64,000 nt of DNA. It comes from Streptomyces griseoviridis (lineage in GTDB: Bacteria > Actinomycetota > Actinomycetes > Streptomycetales > Streptomycetaceae). A program made the position numbers and the translations under genes. The notes beneath the pieces were generated by a model. The model did not search any database. It saw nothing but the letters and a program-made list of their open reading frames with translations, and was not told the DNA's origin. This document shows, one piece after another, positions 47,183 to 54,424 of the stretch (its first letter is position 1; the number at the start of each line of letters is the position of its first letter). The stretch is from positions 46,307 through 110,306 of the forward strand of contig BMSM01000023.1 in NCBI GenBank assembly GCA_014649155.1, written 5' to 3'.

Positions 47183-48211
47183 TCACATGGCGGTACCGGT
47201 GGACCACAGCACCGTGCCGCCGTACTCGATCACCATGTTCCCGTCGGCGCGCAGCACCAGCCGGGAGCCGTCGTGGCCGTCGGTGCGCGAGGACCACACG
47301 GTCCGCGCGTCCCCGGCGTACACGGCGAGGTTGCCGTCCGCCTGGAAGACGGCCTTGACGCCGCCCTGTCCGGCGGTGCCCGACCACCACAGCGGGGTGC
47401 CCTGGCGGTCGTAGAGGACCAGGTTGCCGTCGCCCTGGAAGGCGAGGACGATCCGGTTGGTGGACCAGCTCTGTCCGGGCTCCAGCACGCTGGTGCCGTC
47501 GATGGCGGTGCTCGTCCACTGCTGCTGCTGTCGCGGGGGCGCGCTGGAGCCGGTGGTGGCGCGGGGGGTCGCGCTCCTGGTGGTGGTGGCGCCGGCCGGG
47601 GCGTGGGCCCTGCCGGTGGCGGCGACGGGGCTCCCCGACCCGGTGGGCACGGCCGCCGCCACTTCGGCGATGCGGTCGTGTCCGGCGCCGCTGCCGACGG
47701 TGCCGCGCGGGGCGCCGGCGGCCGTCGGGGCGGGTGTCGCGGCGGGGTCCTCGGGGGTGCCGGTGGCGGGCGCGATCTCCGGGTCGATGTCCTCCGCGCC
47801 GGCCTGCACGGCCCTGGACGGCGCGTCGTCGTTCAGGAGGTGGGGGCCCAGCAGGAACAGGGCGCTGAGGACGCCCGCGCCCGCCAGGATCGGCTTGGCG
47901 AGATGGCCGCGGGAAACGGGGCGCTCACCGGTGGCGTTCCGGGACCGCCGCCCGCCGGGCCGCCGGGCCGGTGGCCGGGCGACGAGCGGCGCCTCCTCGA
48001 CGGCCGGCTCGACGGGGGCCGCCGGTGCGGGGGCGGTGTCCGCGGCGACGGGAGCCGGAGCGGGGACGGGAGGCATGACCGTGGTGGCCGCGGTGTCGTC
48101 GGGCGCCGGGAACTCCCAGGGAAGTTCGCTCTCCCACACCGCCTCTCCGCCCGGTGCCCCGGCGTGCGCGTCGGAGTGGCCGGCCCCCGGCTCGCGGTGG
48201 TTCATCCCCAT
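47183..48211 (-). CDS. Membrane-anchored bulb-type (B-type) lectin protein 2
   Basis: The 342-residue protein has an acidic Pro-rich N-terminus, a basic stretch and one membrane helix at about 107-125, an Ala/Thr/Pro stalk, and a C-terminal bulb-type lectin domain (about 230-342). Two of the three beta repeats hold near-consensus QxDxNxVxY mannose sites (FQGDGNLVLY, FQADGNLAVY) and the third a weaker LRADGNMVIEY. It is better conserved at these sites than lectin 1. The architecture is the same as lectin 1, so the lectin head is inferred to face outward. The ATG at 48211 follows GGGAAAG; a second ATG two codons on is possible. The regulator gene 48384-49034 ends 172 bp upstream on the same strand. 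Confidence 0.85.
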   Translation of the reverse strand: MGMNHREPGAGHSDAHAGAPGGEAVWESELPWEFPAPDDTAATTVMPPVPAPAPVAADTAPAPAAPVEPAVEEAPLVARPPARRPGGRRSRNATGERPVSRGHLAKPILAGAGVLSALFLLGPHLLNDDAPSRAVQAGAEDIDPEIAPATGTPEDPAATPAPTAAGAPRGTVGSGAGHDRIAEVAAAVPTGSGSPVAATGRAHAPAGATTTRSATPRATTGSSAPPRQQQQWTSTAIDGTSVLEPGQSWSTNRIVLAFQGDGNLVLYDRQGTPLWWSGTAGQGGVKAVFQADGNLAVYAGDARTVWSSRTDGHDGSRLVLRADGNMVIEYGGTVLWSTGTAM

Positions 48212-48383
48212 GTCTTTCCCGGTGCCTTTCCCGGTGCCTTCCCCGGTGGAACGGATAGGTGACCGCTCATCGGCCGACGCCTACGCGGAGATCCTAGGGA
48301 GCGCCCGGCAGTGGCGCGGACCGGCCCGGACGGGCCTGCACGGACGCACATCACTCGTACCCTTCTCGACACGGCGCAGGAGG

Positions 48384-49034
48384 TCAGAGGATGCCCATGC
48401 GGATGGCGTAGGCGACGGCGTGGGTGCGGTTGCGCAGTTCCAGTCGCTTGGTCACCGACTGGATGACGCTTTTGATCAGGCGCTCCGAGTAGCTGAGCTT
48501 GTTGGCGATCTCGACGGTGTCCATGCCCTCGGCGAGCAGCTGGAGCACGTCGACCTCGCGCTGGGACAACTCCACGGGGAGCAGGCCGGAGTGGCTGTCG
48601 GTCCGCTGCATGGTGCGCATCCGGTCGAGCAGCATGTTCGTCAGCAGTGGAGGGAGCACCGCGCGTCCGTGGTGGGCTTCGACGGCCGCCGCCGCGATCT
48701 GGCTGAAACTGGTGTAGGGGCGTACCAGGAAGCTGACCAGGCCGTGATTGACCGCGAGGGCGAGCTGCTGTTCGTTGATGTTGTCCGCGACGAGGACGAT
48801 CCGGAGCCGGCCGCCGGAGATCTGGCCGGCCCGGCTCATCGCGGAGAGCGTCTTGCCGGTCACCGCGGCCGTCAGGACGATCAGGATGTCGGCGTCGGCG
48901 AGATCCTCGGCCGGCAGCAGCTTGACCCGGTCGTCCGCCTCCAGGAAGGCGGCCGTCCCGTCCCGGGTGAGAAGGTCGTCGGCCTGTACGACGACTCCCG
49001 GGACAGGGCGCACTTCGTCATTGTCAGCAGGCAT
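48384..49034 (-). CDS. LuxR-family transcriptional regulator with pseudo-receiver domain
   Basis: The 216-residue protein has a receiver-like N-terminal domain (about 1-130) and a LuxR/NarL-type helix-turn-helix (about 155-213: LSQREVDVLQLLAEG, then TVEIANKLSYSERLIKSVIQSV). The strand that normally ends in the phosphorylated Asp reads ADILIVLTA, with Leu/Thr at that place. The usual conserved Lys near 105 is Arg (LVRPYT). Phosphorylation is therefore unlikely and no sensor kinase gene is nearby. Many Streptomyces atypical regulators of this kind are controlled by ligands or dimerisation. The ATG at 49034 follows AAGGAG. It lies immediately upstream of lectin 2, whose control is an inference from position only. 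Confidence 0.85.
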   Translation of the reverse strand: MPADNDEVRPVPGVVVQADDLLTRDGTAAFLEADDRVKLLPAEDLADADILIVLTAAVTGKTLSAMSRAGQISGGRLRIVLVADNINEQQLALAVNHGLVSFLVRPYTSFSQIAAAAVEAHHGRAVLPPLLTNMLLDRMRTMQRTDSHSGLLPVELSQREVDVLQLLAEGMDTVEIANKLSYSERLIKSVIQSVTKRLELRNRTHAVAYAIRMGIL

Positions 49035-49190
49035 GGAACTCCTTGTCGAGGGCGCGACTGCGCGGAACGAGCGCGCGACCCACGAGGCCCGCGTCCCGGG
49101 CCGTGCCGTTCGGGTCGGACGGCGCGCTCTTCACTCGGCTCCGATCATCACAGCTTCCGGAGCGCGCACCCGTGTTCAAGCGCCTGACCA

Positions 49191-49222
49191 TGCACTATCA
49201 AGCAGAAGCAGTGCACTGTCGA
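49191..49222 (-). promoter_or_regulatory. Candidate promoter with overlapping operator for the LuxR-family gene
   Basis: On the minus strand, TCGACA (49222-49217) and GATAGT (49199-49194) are spaced 17 nt, a fair sigma-70 type match. An inverted repeat TGCACT-N13-AGTGCA (49191-49196, 49210-49215) overlaps the -10 box and the spacer. That arrangement suits repression or autoregulation. The implied leader is about 150 nt. Confidence 0.45.
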
Positions 49223-49266
49223 ACAACTTCTCTCCCGGCCGGGGGTGTTGCCCGTCTGAGGGAAGG

Positions 49267-51537
49267 TCAGCGCACCGGGTCGGGGCGGTGGCGGCGCACC
49301 GTGCGGGCGGCGGAGAGCGTGGCGAGGACGGCGGCGCCGGCCACCGCGGTCAGCGCGAACACCGCCAGCGGGCCGGCCGGCGGCACGTGGGCGAGCCCGC
49401 CGCCGACGCCGGTCGCGCGGGCCTGCGCGTCGATCAGCCACCGGGCGGCCGGCAGCCCCGCCGCGAGGGCGATGCCGACGGCGGCCAGACAGGTGCACAG
49501 CACGGCCACGGTGAACGACGCGATGACCTGACGGGGCGACAGTCCGAGGGCCTGGAGGGCGAGTACGTCCTGGCGTCCCTCGCGGACGGCGGCGCCGATC
49601 GCGGTGAGCAGTTCGACCAGCCCGATGAAGGCGAGGACCGCGATCAGCCCGGCGACGACCTGGCGCAGCGGGGCGAGCCCGTCGACGGGGTTGGCCACGG
49701 TGTGCACGTCGAGGCGGCCGTCCGCCAGGGCGGTGAGGCGGGCGGCGACCGCGTCGGCGTCGGCGCCCGGGACGAGCCGTACGTCGTAACGGGTGGGGCG
49801 GGTCGCGGTGGCGTCGACGCGCAGGCTGTCCAGGGCGGTGGAGACGACCCGGCCCGAGTTCTCCGGTTCGATGGCGCGGCCCACGATGTGCAGGATCTGC
49901 GGGCGGGCACCGACCGTCATCCGCACCCAGTCGCCGACGCGTATCTGGAGGAGGTCGAGGAGACCTTGGCCGGCCACCGCCTCGCGGGGTCCGCGCGGCG
50001 GGCGTCCCTCGGCGAGCGCGTACGGGTAGGGCTCCTGGCGGGTGCCGACGCCGCGCAGGGCGATGGTGGCGGTCTGGCCCGGTACCAGGGCGCTCAGCTC
50101 GACGCCCGGGTAGACGGCGGTGACGCGCGGGTCGCGACCGAGGAGTGCGCGGACCTCGGCGGGGCCCAGGCCGTCGCCCTGCGCGCGCAGCGCGGCGGCG
50201 CGGCCCGCCTGTTCGGGGTGGTCGTGGAGGCGGTCGATGGTGGTCCAGGCGCTCATGGCCACGACGATCAGCAGCAGGGGCAGGGCCAGCCGGCCCAGGG
50301 TGGCCAGGGAGCGGCCCCGGCGGGCCGCGACGCGGTGCGCCCCGAGGAGCAGGGCGGGCGGCAGTCCCCGGCCGAGTGCCGAGCGGACGAGGGGGGACAG
50401 CGCGGCGCCCGGGTGCGTGACCTGCGGGGAGGAGGGCACGGCCGGCACGCGGCCGGCGCGCAGCGCGGCCCGCGCCGTGGCGACACCGATGAACAGCACG
50501 GTGCCCGCCACCACGGCGAGCAGGCCGGCCGTGTGCGACGGCAGGCCCTGCCAGACGGTGAGCGCCTCCCCGAGGCGGCCGGGCAGGCGGCTGCCGGTGC
50601 CGGTGACGAGCAGGGCCGCGCCGACGGCGCCCAGCACCGCCTGGACGAGGTGCTGGAGCACGAAGACGCCGACGACCTGGCCGGGGGTGAAGCCGATCGC
50701 CTTGAGGACCGCGATGTCACGCAGGTGGCCCCGGACGCGGGTGCCGATCGCGCCGTGCACGGCGAGACAGGCGGCGGCGAGCGCGGCCAGGCCGAACAGG
50801 CCGAGCACCTGGCCGAGCAGCCGGTCGTCGCCCTGGGCCCGGGAGCGGGCCTGCTGCCAGGTCGTCACCTCGCCGACGGTGCCGGCGCCTAGGACGGTGA
50901 CCGCCCGCTGGACGGCGTAGTCGGTGCCGTCCGGGTCGGTCAGCCGCAGGTCGGTGACCTGGCCGTCGGGGGCGCGCAGGGCGTCCGGGAGCGCCCAGAC
51001 CGTGCCGGGCCGCTCCCCGGGCGCGTAGCCGGGTCCGGCGCTGTCGGCGACTCCGGTGACGGTGAGGGTCCGGGCGGTGCCGGGCAGGGTGAGGGTGTCG
51101 CCGGGTCCGGCCAGCAGGGCGCGGGCGAGGCCGCTCTCCAGGACCACGCCGTCGGGCTGGGCGGGGCGCGGCCAGCGGCCGGCGGTGAGCAGGGGGCGGC
51201 CCACCGCCGGCGGTGCGGGCGTGCCGCGCAGTTCGGCGGAGGCGCGGACGCCGTGGGTGGCGAGGGTCACCGACTCCGTGGGGTAGGGGCCGGAGACGGT
51301 GTCGACGCCGTCCAGGCCGGCGAGCCGGCGGGGGTCGGCCGAGGTGTCGGTGTGGAGGGTGACGTGGGCGCCGTTCGAGCGGGTGAAGATCCGCTGCCAC
51401 GGGTTGGTGGCGTAGGCGAACAGGGCCGTCGCCAGCAGCAGGGAGGCGACGATGCCCCCGGTGGCGAGGACGTGGAAGAGCGCCTGTCCGCGGTGCCGGT
51501 GGAAGTCGGCCCGTGCCCAGCGCAGGATGGCCCGCAC
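49267..51537 (-). CDS. FtsX-type ABC transporter permease
   Basis: The 756-residue protein has the MacB/FtsX pattern: a first helix (about 25-46), a large extracytoplasmic domain (about 50-250), and then two groups of helices separated by a second extracytoplasmic domain (about 490-620). The repeated cytoplasmic motif VRGHLRDIAVLKAIGFTPGQV and its second copy EGRQDVLALQALGLSPRQV mark the two FtsX halves. It starts 64 bp after the ATPase gene and forms an operon with it and the PadR gene. Such systems usually export peptides, lipids or drugs, or act as mechanotransmitters. The substrate is unknown. The GTG at 51537 is the likely start. Confidence 0.9.
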   Translation of the reverse strand: MRAILRWARADFHRHRGQALFHVLATGGIVASLLLATALFAYATNPWQRIFTRSNGAHVTLHTDTSADPRRLAGLDGVDTVSGPYPTESVTLATHGVRASAELRGTPAPPAVGRPLLTAGRWPRPAQPDGVVLESGLARALLAGPGDTLTLPGTARTLTVTGVADSAGPGYAPGERPGTVWALPDALRAPDGQVTDLRLTDPDGTDYAVQRAVTVLGAGTVGEVTTWQQARSRAQGDDRLLGQVLGLFGLAALAAACLAVHGAIGTRVRGHLRDIAVLKAIGFTPGQVVGVFVLQHLVQAVLGAVGAALLVTGTGSRLPGRLGEALTVWQGLPSHTAGLLAVVAGTVLFIGVATARAALRAGRVPAVPSSPQVTHPGAALSPLVRSALGRGLPPALLLGAHRVAARRGRSLATLGRLALPLLLIVVAMSAWTTIDRLHDHPEQAGRAAALRAQGDGLGPAEVRALLGRDPRVTAVYPGVELSALVPGQTATIALRGVGTRQEPYPYALAEGRPPRGPREAVAGQGLLDLLQIRVGDWVRMTVGARPQILHIVGRAIEPENSGRVVSTALDSLRVDATATRPTRYDVRLVPGADADAVAARLTALADGRLDVHTVANPVDGLAPLRQVVAGLIAVLAFIGLVELLTAIGAAVREGRQDVLALQALGLSPRQVIASFTVAVLCTCLAAVGIALAAGLPAARWLIDAQARATGVGGGLAHVPPAGPLAVFALTAVAGAAVLATLSAARTVRRHRPDPVR

Positions 51538-51601
51538 CCCGTCACCGTCCTCTCTCGTGCCCGCCGGTCCGCGGGCCGGCCGTACCCCGGTGGTCCACCC
51601 G

Positions 51602-52351
51602 TCAGTCCCTCAGCCGGAGCACGCCCGAGGCGCCGGGGGCGCGCAGCGGGCCGGCGCTCAGGACGGCGTCGTCCACGATCCGGCCGTCGAAGAAGCTGAT
51701 GACCCGGTCCGCGGCGCTGGCCAGGCGGGCGTCGTGGGTGACGAGGACGATGGTCTGGCCGCGGGCGTGGAAGCGGGTCAGGAGCCGGGTGACCTCGCGG
51801 GTGCCGCGGCTGTCGAGGCTGCCGGCGGGCTCGTCGGCGAGCAGCAGGTCGGGCTGGTTGACCAGGGCGCGGGCGAGGGCGACGCGCTGCTGTTCGCCGC
51901 CGGACAGCTCGCCCGGCATGTTGCGTTCCTTGCCGTCCAGGCCGAGTTCGGCGAGGAGTTCGGCGCGGCGGGCGCGGGCCCGGCGGGCCGGGGTGCCGGC
52001 GAGCAGGGCGGGCAGTTCGACGTTGTCCGCGACGCTGAGGTCGGAGACGAGGTTGAAGAACTGGAAGACGAGGCCGATGCGGGTGCGGCGTTCCACCGCC
52101 CAGCGGGCCTCGTCGTACTCCTCCGTGCGGGCGCCGTCCAGGCGTATGTGCCCGGCGTCGGGCCGCTGGAGGCCGGCGAGCAGGTGGAGCAGGGTCGACT
52201 TGCCGGCGCCGGAGGGGCCGGTGACGGCGACGAACTCGCCGCGCCGCACGGTGAGGTCGACCCCGCGCACGGCGTGCGCGGGCGCGCCCTGGCCGTGGTG
52301 GGTCTTGACGAGCCCCTCGGCGTGCAGAAGGGGGACGGCGTCCTCGCTCAC
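51602..52351 (-). CDS. ABC transporter ATP-binding protein (MacB/LolD-type)
   Basis: The 249-residue ATPase has all expected motifs: Walker A GPSGAGKST, Q-loop LVFQFFN, signature LSGGEQQRVALARAL, Walker B LLLADEPAGSLD and the switch His in VTHD. I chose the GTG at 52351, which overlaps the PadR stop (GTGA) and is preceded by GGGAGAG. Starts at 52366 (ATG) or 52378 (GTG) would lengthen it within the PadR gene. It pairs with the FtsX-type permease encoded next. Confidence 0.92.
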   Translation of the reverse strand: MSEDAVPLLHAEGLVKTHHGQGAPAHAVRGVDLTVRRGEFVAVTGPSGAGKSTLLHLLAGLQRPDAGHIRLDGARTEEYDEARWAVERRTRIGLVFQFFNLVSDLSVADNVELPALLAGTPARRARARRAELLAELGLDGKERNMPGELSGGEQQRVALARALVNQPDLLLADEPAGSLDSRGTREVTRLLTRFHARGQTIVLVTHDARLASAADRVISFFDGRIVDDAVLSAGPLRAPGASGVLRLRD

Positions 52352-52863
52352 TGCGGTCTCTCCCATTCCTCCTGGCACCGCTCCAGCCAGTCCAGGTCGG
52401 CCTGGAGGTGCAGCATGGCGCCCTCGATCAGCAGCTGGGAGACGCGGTTGTCGCGGTCTTCCGCGGCGGCGAGCTTCGACAGGGAGCGCATGGTGTTCAG
52501 GTACTGGCGCCGCTGCTTGTTGATGAGGGCGATCCGGTCGGCGAGCCCGGTGCGCGGGGCGAGGGCGAGCTTCATGAAGAACTCGTCCCTGACCCGCGGC
52601 TCCTCCGAGGTCTCCTCGAACCAGGCCTGCACCGCCTCGCGGCCGGCGTCGGTCAGGTGGTAGGTCTTCTTGTTGGGCCGGCCGGACTGCTCCACTTCCT
52701 CGCCGTCGATGAGCCCCGACTTCTCCAGGCGACCGAGGGTGACGTAGATCTGGCCGATGTTCGGCTGAGGGTATGCCGCGCCCAGCAGTTGTTCAAGATC
52801 CTGCTTCAGCTCGTAGCCGTGGGCGGGGCCTTGGGCCAGCAGGGCCAGGAGAGGCAGCCGCAC
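52348..52863 (-). CDS. PadR-family transcriptional regulator
   Basis: The 171-residue protein has a PadR winged helix (about 1-85: LLALLAQGPAHGYELKQDLE, then PNIGQIYVTLGRLEKSGLI and the beta wing with KKTYHLTDAGR) and a helical Vir_C-like dimerisation domain. PadR proteins commonly repress an adjacent ABC exporter and release DNA on binding a small molecule. Here the gene is first in an operon with an ATPase and an FtsX-type permease, so it most likely controls their expression. The GTG start at 52863 immediately begins the winged helix. Confidence 0.92.
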   Translation of the reverse strand: MRLPLLALLAQGPAHGYELKQDLEQLLGAAYPQPNIGQIYVTLGRLEKSGLIDGEEVEQSGRPNKKTYHLTDAGREAVQAWFEETSEEPRVRDEFFMKLALAPRTGLADRIALINKQRRQYLNTMRSLSKLAAAEDRDNRVSQLLIEGAMLHLQADLDWLERCQEEWERPQ

Positions 52864-52959
52864 TTGCGCTCTCCACCTCGTCTCCGTGTCGGTCCGGCGG
52901 GCCGGGCGACCACGGGCGGGTGCGCCGGATGTCCGCCGGGCCGTAGCCCCTAGTATCGC

Positions 52960-52982
52960 GCATGCCTAACAGGTATACATGC
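52960..52982. promoter_or_regulatory. Imperfect palindrome, candidate operator
   Basis: The 23-bp element has the form GCATGnnTAnCnGnTAnnCATGC and lies between the divergent PadR gene and the solute-binding protein gene. Its left half reads GTTAGGCATGC on the minus strand, matching motifs near 54316 and 54377. It may bind the regulator of the sugar locus or PadR. Confidence 0.45.
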
Positions 52983-53031
52983 TGGTGGCGTCGTGGCGAA
53001 GGGGCCCGGTGCTGTGGAACGGGAGGGGCGC

Positions 53032-54300
53032 ATGGGAAGGACGCGCGCCTCCGGCCGGGTTCTGCTGGTCCTGCTGGTGCTCCTGTCCGGTTATGTCTCC
53101 GCCGGTACGCGGGCCGAGGGGGCCGGGGCCGGCCGGGGTCCGCTGACCCTGGCGACCGCCGGTGACCTGACCGGGTACCTGGGTCCGTTGCTGGCGCAGT
53201 GGAACCGCGCCCACCCGGCGGAGAAGGTGACCCTGGTCGAACTGCCGGACTCCGCCGACGAGACCCGTGAGCAGATGGAGACGGATCTGCGCGGCGCCGG
53301 CGGCGGCCGGTTCGACGTGCTCAACATCGATGTCGGCTGGACCTCGCGGTTCGCCGCCGCGGGGTGGGTCCGGCCGCTGTCCCGGGAGCGTTTCCCGCTG
53401 GACGGGTTCCTTCCGCCGGTCGTCGACACGGCCACATACGAGGGCCGGCTGTACGCCGTGCCGTACGTCACCAACGCGGGGCTGCTGCTGTACCGCAAGG
53501 ACGTCCTCGCGCGCGCGGGACTGTCCGCGCCGCGCACCTGGGCCGAGCTGGAGCGGGCCGCGGCGACGGTGGCGCCGGAGTACGGACTCGACGGTTACGC
53601 GGGGCAGTTGCTGCCGTACGAGGGGCTGACGGTGAACACCGCGGAGGCGGTGTACTCGGCGGGCGGCACCCTCCTGGACGACGACGGCGGGCGGGTCACC
53701 GCGGACTCCCCGGCCGCCCGCGAGGGCATCGCCTTCCTCGCCCGGGGCGTGCGCGAGGGCTGGATACCGCGCGCGGCGCTGTCGTACACGGAGGAGGAGT
53801 CCAAGCGGGCCTTCGAGGACGGGCACCTGCTCTTCCTGCGCAACTGGCCCTACGCGTACGTCGCCGCGGACTCCCCCGGTTCGGCGGTCGCGGGCGACGT
53901 GGGCGTCGTCCGGCTGCCGGGGCCGGACGGGCCGGGCACCAGTGTGCTCGGCGGGTCCAACCTGGCCGTGGCCGCGCACGCCCGGCATCCCGACTCGGCG
54001 CAGCGGCTGATCGCGTACCTGACGAGCACGCCGGTGCAGCGCCGGGTCCTCACCCAAGGCGCCCTGCCGCCGGTGCGGGCCGCGCTGTACGAGGACCCCG
54101 GCCTGGTGCGGCGGTTCCCGTACCTGCCGGTGCTGCGCGACGCGGTCCTGTCGGCCGCGCCGCGGCCCAAGAGCCCGCGCTACGACCAGGTGAGCCTGGT
54201 GGTGCAGGCGGTCGCGCAGGACGCCCTGACCGGCAGGCTGTCCCCGGACGCGGCGGTGCGGCGGCTGGCCGCGGAGCTGGCCGCGGTCGCCGAGCGCTGA
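53032..54300 (+). CDS. Extracellular sugar-binding protein (family 1 type), orphan
   Basis: The 422-residue protein has an N-terminal hydrophobic signal (about 8-25) followed by a family 1 solute-binding protein: FDVLNIDVGWTSRFAAAGW near 99-117, YAVPYVTNAGLLLYRKDVL near 143-161, and C-terminal helices with SPRYDQVSLVVQAV. It resembles binding proteins for trehalose, maltose or other glucosides. It lacks a Cys in the signal region, so it is not an obvious lipoprotein, unlike the binding protein at 56107. The ATG at 53032 follows GGGAGGGG closely; an upstream GTG is possible. It has no permeases of its own and precedes the alpha-glucosidase gene, suggesting it feeds the same transporter. Confidence 0.8.
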   Translation: MGRTRASGRVLLVLLVLLSGYVSAGTRAEGAGAGRGPLTLATAGDLTGYLGPLLAQWNRAHPAEKVTLVELPDSADETREQMETDLRGAGGGRFDVLNIDVGWTSRFAAAGWVRPLSRERFPLDGFLPPVVDTATYEGRLYAVPYVTNAGLLLYRKDVLARAGLSAPRTWAELERAAATVAPEYGLDGYAGQLLPYEGLTVNTAEAVYSAGGTLLDDDGGRVTADSPAAREGIAFLARGVREGWIPRAALSYTEEESKRAFEDGHLLFLRNWPYAYVAADSPGSAVAGDVGVVRLPGPDGPGTSVLGGSNLAVAAHARHPDSAQRLIAYLTSTPVQRRVLTQGALPPVRAALYEDPGLVRRFPYLPVLRDAVLSAAPRPKSPRYDQVSLVVQAVAQDALTGRLSPDAAVRRLAAELAAVAER

Positions 54301-54315
54301 TCTCCCTACTTACGC

Positions 54316-54396
54316 GTTAGGTATGCACGTCGGGGCATTTCCCTGTTCAAGCCATTGACACGCGCGCGTCATCGCTACCTAACATGCATGCATAAC
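54316..54396 (+). promoter_or_regulatory. Promoter region with repeated candidate operator before the alpha-glucosidase operon
   Basis: A TTGACA -35 box is at 54355-54360, with TAACAT as a possible -10 (54380-54385, 19-nt spacing). It is flanked by GTTAGGTATGCAC (54316-54328) and by ACCTAACATGCATGCATAAC (54377-54396), which contains the same motif in inverted form. The layout suits repression of the downstream sugar operon, lifted by its substrate. Confidence 0.5.
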
Positions 54397-54424
54397 AACC
54401 ACGCCTCACAGACAGGCACATGGG

